From Pararge aegeria (lineage: Eukaryota > Arthropoda > Insecta > Lepidoptera > Nymphalidae): a stretch of 64,000 nt of DNA. Under the pieces are notes generated by a model. It worked only from the letters and a program-made list of their open reading frames with translations. It was not told the origin of the DNA and made no database searches. The DNA lies in assembly GCF_905163445.1 (NCBI RefSeq), contig NC_053187.1:3224001-3288000 (forward strand), written 5' to 3'. The first letter of the stretch is position 1. The number at the start of each line of letters is the position of its first letter. Below, piece by piece: positions 51,201 through 60,200 of the stretch. The position numbers and the translations under genes are program-made.

Positions 51201-54200
51201 CAGGCCCTAGAGTGAGTGAGGGAGTGAGGGAAACAAAAAATTTGCAGATAACTTAGGCACTTAATGCAACTTAGAAGCGTTCCTACCAAGCGATTGTGAA
51301 GGCAATTCAATTTTTTCATACCTTGTATTTATTCCAATTAGAGAATAGGAGTCTGAATGGCCTATGTTATTATAGCGCCCTAAGAGTATAGCCAACGTGC
51401 ATACTTATCTATGTGAAATACTAGTATTAAAGACATTTGAAGTCGATTCAAAAAGCTAGCTGCTGAAGCACTATTCAAAAATACTCCATCTCCGTGTACG
51501 TACGTACGTACATACATAGACTATGGTTATCCTAGGATAAGTATTTAACTGTTTTGTTTATAACTAAACGTGCGTTATGTGTACGTAAATAATTATTGAG
51601 TATCTAAGACCTTTTACAGCACAATACAATATAATATTAATAATGTTTATTTTCAAAAATCTTAAGTCTAAACAATATAGTAAAAACATTTCTTTTTTTT
51701 CAATTTCTTATTTTATAGGATGGGGCATCCATGAAATTTTAAAAAATTATATTACTACAAGCTTCTGAAGCTAAACTAAGAAACCTTGTATTTCAGCTTC
51801 AGTGCCTTCACCCCCTAGGGTTTTTGATTATTTTTAGCTTAAATATTAAACATGCAGTTATAATTACTTAATAATAACAGGAATATACTAACGGGCTAAT
51901 TGATTTATAATTTTTGTAAAAGGTTGATTATAAATATGTTATATACTACTTGTTCCTCTCTATAAAATAATAATAAATATAAAGCTGTATGTCTGTTGTG
52001 TTTGTGTGTGTGTTGTAGTGAAGAGAGTGAGTGTATTACTGTATTCATTAATGAGAATGAATGTGTGTAAAGGGTACTTTGTAAATAAAGTTGTTAGTAA
52101 ATAAATTAAATTTTGACAGAAACTGGGTGCCCTTTTTATTTTAAAATAGTAAGTAGGTTTTCAGTATCGTCATATGATAAACTCTTTAAATATGTAGTTA
52201 TGGCTTTTTTACAATTTATTTTGTTGAGAGGGTAGATGTTCGTTGACTCAATTATTTTGTTATACATATGAGGTCCCAAAGGAAACAAAAGAATTTTTTG
52301 ATAAATGATGATGTTACTACTGTATGTTTTTTGCGTTTATTAAGATGGGCAGTATCATATGTAAGTTCAGCAATATACTAACTCCCTGTTCATATAACTG
52401 CAACTAATATTACCTTAGCATGCATAAATATATTATGTAATATACTATATGCGTTAGGCAATATATCAATTTTATCCTTAAGTAAGGTAATCTAACGATG
52501 GAAAAATCAGCCCTAAATCGTTTAATTGCTGAGTAAAATTATTTTATGTTTATACAATTATTTTTTATTTATTGATTATGAAACACTTTGTTAATTTGCA
52601 TAATATGAAATCTAGAAAACAATCGCAAACCATCAAGCAATAAACTACCGCTTAAAACAAGAAAGTCATACCGATATTGACAACCCTGACTTGTAATAGG
52701 TGCAAATAATTATGCATGCACGCTAAGGTAATATTAGTAGTTATTGTTATATGAACGGCCTGTTATATATTGAGCAGGAAAATGTCTTTGACACTCAAGA
52801 ATTCTTTACGAACATATAACACACGTTAAGTTATAAATAATAATAATAATCTTTATTGAAAGGTATAAACCCAGTTACTAAAATAAAAAGAGATAAATTT
52901 CGATTAAAATAAAAAGGCAGTTTAATACTTATCCTAGGAAAACCATAGCCTGTACATTAGGGTGGCGCAAAAAAAACGACTATTTTTTTTTTTGAGTCTC
53001 GGATGAAAAAATGTTAGTTTTTGATGTTTTAAGAGCCCTCTCCGAAAAAAAAATTTTTAAGAGGTCACTCCAAATTTTTTTAAATTTCGAAAATCGTCGA
53101 AAATCGTTTTTTGAGCTGTCCTTTGGAGAGGGCTCTTAAAACATCAAAAACTAACATTTTTTCATCCGAGACTCAAAAAAAAAAAATAGTCGTTTTTTTT
53201 GCGCCACCCTACTGTACATGGAAATGAAAAGAAGCACTTGAAAAAAGAGAGAAAGGAGTGGAAAGATGTACTTTTGACGCCTTTTGAGCTTAAGGCTGTA
53301 TGTTCGATTCCCACACCTGAAAAATGTTTGGGTAATGTTTTTCAGTTAGCCTATCAGTTATCTTAGCACCCATAACACAAGCTACGCTTACTTTTGGGCT
53401 AGATGGCGATGTGTGTATTGTAATATATTTATTTACTTTGCAGAAGTGATAGTGAAGTTCACGATCCATAAAGAAAACCGAATTAATTTGCAAAAAAAAA
53501 AATATTTTGCTACTTTCTGCCATATTAGATTAATTTCTTTAGGGTCCGAAATTTAAGTTTAAATAAGTTAAATAAGTATACGAAATGCATAATGGCATGC
53601 ACTTTATAAGTATATGCGTAGAAGCACTGCCCATCTAAAAGATATGTCACACTAATAAAAACCTTCTGTTAATTCCACAATAAAATTTGGTACCCACTAG
53701 ACATAGTTGGATCGGAATTAATCTGGTCTTTAAAATTGTTTTGACGCGAATCCGACACGATAACGAGGATAGTGACCTTGTTGTTGTTAAATGAATAATC
53801 AGCTGATGTAAAATTGTTTTCAGTTTATAACGGCAATCTTAGTGTTTAGATGTCAGTTTCCACTAACCCAGCCCAGTTAGTTCAGCCAAATTGTATACCT
53901 ACTACGTATTTGTTTGTTACACGCACCTCTAACGTTTCCAAGTTATGTACGTTTTAAGTAATTAAAATATCACTTGCTTCAACGGTGAATGAAAACATCG
54001 TGAGGAAACCTGCGTTCCCGAGAGTTTTCCATAATATTCTCAAAGGTGCGTGGAGTCCACCAATCCGCACTGGGCCGGCGTAGTGGAGTACGGCCTTAAC
54101 CCCTTCTCATTGTGGGCGGAGACCGATGCCCTGTAGTGGGCCGGTAAATGGGTTCATGATGATGATGAGTACAGCACATTTGCAAACAGAACAGATGAGG

Positions 54201-57200
54201 TGAGTATGTGAAAACGAATTCCTAGAGTTCGTCTCGCCGAAGGATGTTTCTCAAAGGAATTTTGTTAAGAATGGGTGAGCGTTTATTTTGTTCGTTAACA
54301 GAACGTACGAACATCAGAATAGCAAGCTTTTGGCCGCTCATATAATGTGAACCTGAGCGTCATCAGGGCGGTCTAAAAGATCCGAAACTATTGTACCTTA
54401 CTATTTTCTGAGTTTTGCTCGCGGAATAATGTTTGGTTAGCGATTCAATGTGCTTGCGTTACATTCGTTACATTCTAGACAAGAAGAATTTGCGCAGCGA
54501 TTGCTCCCGAATCGTAGCGTCCTTTACACAATTGTACTATTGAATAGTGCTGACTCGCACAAGGCTTTTCTTTGCTCAAGTACTGGATATACTAGACAGG
54601 AATATAATAGAATGAAAAATAAATTCTCTTATAAGTTAAAATTGTATTATATAATATTATTTACAAGCTACTGTCTATAAGCTTATAGATACAGGTACAA
54701 TAAGAGCTAGCCCACACTGCTGAAGAAACCGCGCGTTGTTTTTTTCGCAATTCGGAAATTGTCGATTCACTCACGTACCTCGTAGAGCAGGTAAAGCTTA
54801 TAGTCCTGCGCCTGATCTCTTTCCGGTCCTCTCGGACCTCTCTCATAATTAGACGGGCCGGCGCCCGTCTAATTATGAGAGTGAGAGAATACAGAGTGCA
54901 TCTATGTTTGTGCACTCTCTTGTGAAAAATATATTTATTTATTCAAAATTCATGACATTTAAAGTTGCGCAAATATTTGCAGTATGGAGGTGAGTGTCGC
55001 CCTAAAGAATGTGACAAAAATCGCAGGGAAATTTATTCGAAGTACGATTTACGAGCCAACTACGAGAAAAATCGCGTCGCGCGATGTGAATAAATTTATC
55101 GTTACCCGCGTCGCCGGTCGCCGCTACCCATACCTTGCTTGATATATTTCCGCACTCGAATATATCGTGGCGAGCGTGTCACGTTAAATTCCGTTCGTGG
55201 AATAAAAATCGCGCGGACATTATCCGCAGTACAGGCTAGCTCTAAGAGTTCGTAACCAAACTATAACATCAAGCGAGGCAACTGCGTAGTAGCAGTCACG
55301 ATATCTATTATCTAGTTGCAATTGCCCGCCAGTAGGTCATGCGACAATACAACTGATTGGGCCGGGACGACTTGGTACGGGGTGTCGCGTTCCGATTTAC
55401 GTGACTTATTTATCGAGCAATTGAACTACGACCGATTCTTTTATTGAGGTCGCTTTATAAATAATTTAAGGTCAACGTCTCTGTCGTCTCCAACGGACGC
55501 TGGGCATAGGGGCATAGACCCCTTGGGGATTTCCATACTCTACTGTCTCTGCTAGTTTTATAACGGAGATCCCGGGTTCACGATATAGGTAATTTTGGAA
55601 TTCAAAATTTCAGTTTTTTTTTTGCTCAGGCCTGGTAGGAAGCTTGTATGACTTGTATGACTTAGAATTTGGGTGTTAAAGTCGCTCAGCGGCATGTATT
55701 AATCGGTAGGGTAGTAACTTCTTGAAACACATTTAAATTCCGCCATGGACAATATTATTGGATCCCAAATATAACTAGCGTAAATTATAAGTAGCGTCAG
55801 TATAATATAAAGGTTTTTTTTTTAAATTTGGATGTAAATGAAAACTTTCGGCATCAGAATAGATTGAACTAATTAACATAACTGATTTGTAAAAAAAAAT
55901 TATAAGAATATAAGGTATTATTGTATTGTTTGGTATTTTAATTACTTAAAATGCACATAGCTTAGCAAAGTTAAGGTGCGAGCTGAGATTCGAACTCTAC
56001 GTTGTGCATTGACGTTCTCAAAAATATATCAATTCAATAATAATATTAATAATAGAGGTAGTATACGGAAAAATAAAGTAAAATAATATGTATAAAATTA
56101 TCAAACGATACAATAGAACCACCACCACATAGAAAATATATATATATATATATTTGCACGACAACAAGCAATTAGTCTAAAAGATCCGGAATGATTTTTT
56201 ATTAATAAGTTTCTTGAATATCCAAAAATACCTTTTTAATGGCATTCTTGAACGAAATCATTGACTTCATCATACGGGCTGGAGGTGCAAGGTCATTCCA
56301 GACCTTACAGGCAGTACTTAAAAGTACCACGAAAAGCAGCAGTAATAATAACATAAACTTAAGCAGAGTGCGGTATTTCCAGCTGGAAACTCTTAATGTA
56401 AAGCGTAGGTACTTCAAATGCAAATAAGCTGTAACAAAACGCACCATTGAAATTGTTGTTACGCAACTTTCAAGGGCGCTCGTGGAAACATGTGAACATC
56501 ACATAGCGCGAGTTGTTCATATGTAGGCATATACTATCTGTTGCCCGCTTTCTTTGTCCACATTTTTCCAAATTGACCGACCGTCTGCTTTCCTGGGACT
56601 AAAAGTAGCCATGTTCATTGAATTAAGAATATACAGAATCCTCGTTTAGCCATTATTCTGTGCAGTGCGTTTTTATATTAATTTTTTTTTTTGACAAAAA
56701 AAACAATGGAAACACTTCGCACACGTCTTACTTTACACCCTTGGAATGTTGCTAGCTCACAAACTTTTTCCCATTTTTCCATTTTGTTGAACGTTAAGAA
56801 CATTAGATTTGGGTAATATAATTACTGTTCGAGAAACCAAACTAAAGTTTCTGATGCTTCAATATAAAGTAAAGCTTACATATAAACAACTCGTGCTATG
56901 TGATGTTCACATGTTTCCACGAGCGCCCTTGAAAGTTGCGTAATAACAGTTCCAACGGTGAGCGCTGTGAATTTAAGTAGGAGGTCCCGGGTTCGATTCC
57001 CGGCAGGGGTATTTGGGGAATTTATGATTTCTAAATTGTCTCTAATCTGGCCTGGTGGGAGGCTTTAGCCGTGGCTAGTTACCACCCTACAGACAAAGAC
57101 GTACCGCTAAGCGATTTAGTGTTTTAGTGCAATGTCGCATAAAAACCGATTAGGGGTAAGATTCCATACTCCCTAACAGGTTAGCCCGCTACCACCTTAG

Positions 57201-60200
57201 ATTGCATCATCACTTACCACCAGGTGAGATTGCAATCAAGGGCTAACTTATAGTGGACAAAAAAAAGTCGTGTACACGGTTTCTGTATGATCTTAATTCT
57301 GTGCCTGTGTTACAAATTAAGTTGATCGGTTGCTTAGTTAGGATGTAAAGGAAGGACAAACAAACAAACAGTTCGGATATACTAACACAATATGATTTAT
57401 TTATATGCGTTAATTTTACCCCCCTTCAGCCATCTATTGTTATTATTAGCACTTCGATATGGAAAAATTTGATAAGATAGTGTAGTGGTTTGTAAACACA
57501 GACACTAGCTGTTATCCGCGACTTTGTCTGCGTTTGTTAACGGTTTATCCTGCAGCACTGCTAGCTAGCATGGGCATGAGACGTTTTTGTCTCCGGGAAA
57601 GGACAAAATGTTATCTTCTTCCACAGCTTTACAAACTCTCAGAGCATTGGCGTACGCGTGAAAATAATATCCAAATGGTAGTGATAAACGGGGGTAACTT
57701 CTCCTATCTCCGGTAGTCGTGATTTGGCTGGTGGGCACGTCAATTTTATTCCAAACTAGCTTTTGCCCGCGGCTTCGATCACGTTGAGTTCAATTTTTGA
57801 TTTGGGAATTTTTAACTACAAAGGTTTAAAAAAATGTCTTGCTGCTAATAGAAAAATATGAACGTACATTACTAAAACAAAATCAGAGACCTTCATATCA
57901 ATTTTCATCCTCTATTTGATGCAAAATAAATTGAGAAATGTAGAATTTTATACAAACTTTCATCCCTCATTTATTATACCTCTTAGGGTTGGAATTTTCA
58001 AAAATTCTCCGTACGTTGTAATAGCTAACTGTGTGAAAAATTTCATCTCGATCCGTCAAGTGGTTTGAGCTGTGCGTTGATAGATCAGTCAGTGGTGGTA
58101 TTCCCTGTTTCTCTTGTTTCCACCAATCCACTGGGCCAGCTTGGTGGACTACGGCCTTAACCTCTTACCATTGTAGGTGGAGACCCGTGTCCTGCATTGT
58201 ACCAGTAATGAGTTGATATAATGACGATGCCTTACTGTTACCAGTGGCGTGCATAGAGGGTATGCACAGGGTATGCAGAGGATATAAAATGAAGAAAATC
58301 TCCTGTACGAGATATAAATACTTAAGGGTAGGATTTTCTTATAATTCTTACAAATCGTATCCTTAAGTTTTTTATAATTCGTACTCAAGGTTTTCTTCAT
58401 TTTATATCCTATTTTATATGTATGTATCAACTGAAATAAACTCAGTATACCACGTAAAAGAATAGTAGGTAGGTAGGTAGCTAGCCACGCCGATTATGAT
58501 GTTAGCATCAGATCTTCTAGCTTCTTGATTGACTCGTACGCGAACGAAGTCGCGAGGGTCCGCTAGTCAAATAATTTTATTTATTGTTTCACGTTATATT
58601 TACGTGAATATGTAATTACATTAGTTAAATGGTGAACCGCAAACCTCAGATACACAGTATCGCGTTACAAAATTGCTTGCGTATTGTTTTCAGTGAGCCA
58701 ATTAAAAAATTACTCCAGTGCCCTTATGACAATAATGACTACGATAGAAAATTATCGTTTTCATTCCTATCTGAAATCTGAACGAACCGTATACACTATA
58801 AATCTATACATTAGTCCTTTTTGTTTGTTTGTTTGATAACTTTATTGCACATGCCGCTAAGCGATTTAGTGTTCCGGTGCGATGTCGCGTAGAAGCCAAT
58901 TAGGGGTATGACTACCATACTTTCTAACAGATAAGCTCTTTACTTATTACTTACTCTGATTAGTAAATTAGAATATTAGAAAATCTTATATCTTTAAACG
59001 AGCAATTCTTATATATATGTACTTAGAATCTCGGAATCGGCTCCAAAGATTTTCATGAAATTCAGTATACCGGTGGTTTCGGGAGCGATAAATCGATCTA
59101 GCTAGGATTCATTTATATTGGGATCTCGGGCAAAAACTGCAAAAAATATCCTTTTTGAAACATTCTGATGCGTGCAATGCGTGAACGGTAAACGTTACGC
59201 CAAACGTGTAAGTATATCGGAATTGTCGGAATTGTTGTTTAACTTTAAACAGTCCGCGATAACATACGAATATTTTTTTAGAAGGGTTCATTCGCGGACG
59301 AAGTCGCGCGGGTCCGCTTCTGGGTATTTAATACATATAAAATTTTATAACAACGCATTATCTGGCCAAATAAAGTTATTTAAATATCACCAAAAAAATA
59401 TTTCTACATAATTAAAGAAATGCACATAATAAACATAATTACGTATGGAATATTAATAGACTCATAATCGGACAACCAATATTCACTGAACATTAAAATT
59501 GGAGGAGTGAGCCCGCCGACTTTGGCAATTGAAAGTGTACACTGTCAAACCTTATAGCTAACTTCAGGGTGTCGATGTTTTGTGACGGTGTGCGCGCGCA
59601 TCGTACAAATTTACTCTCATAACCTTTCCCTAACGCTCCAAAAGAATTATTACTTCAAAATCAAGTTTCTTATGAAATGTAATTCTCCCTATATACTCGT
59701 ATATAGAAACTACAAAGTAAGAAGCCGGATTGTCGGCGTTCATTGCCGCATAAATACGAAAGTGGCAGGATAGTCGACAGATACAGTCGGCTTGAGCGAC
59801 CAGTCAACAATCTCTAGATATAACCTTAGCCAGTGGCGACATACAGGGTATGCACTAAGCGGACAGAAGGTATAAAATAAAAAAATCTCCAGTCTGAGTT
59901 ATAAAAAACTTAAGGATAGGCAGGAGTGAGGAGATTTTTTTAAATTTTATATCATCTGCATACCCTCTATGCACGCCACTTACCTTAGCGCATAAAGAAA
60001 ATGATATTTCCAGGCACTTCTAGGTCCTGATAACAACAGATATTGGCAGTGACATGGCTACTCCAGTTTCCAGAATGACTAATCGATATCCGTCGCGGTT
60101 CGTTGGCGGAATGCCATCTTAATGCGATCCCATTGTATCTACTTGGCAATGAGCCAGAAGTTCTAGACGTAACCATAACATATTTCCATAAATTGCACTT

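Noticed and set aside
54840..54881. 19-bp-arm palindrome as a terminator
   Set aside because: Rho-independent terminators do not apply here and it lies inside a dispersed repeat. It is noted only as local structure.
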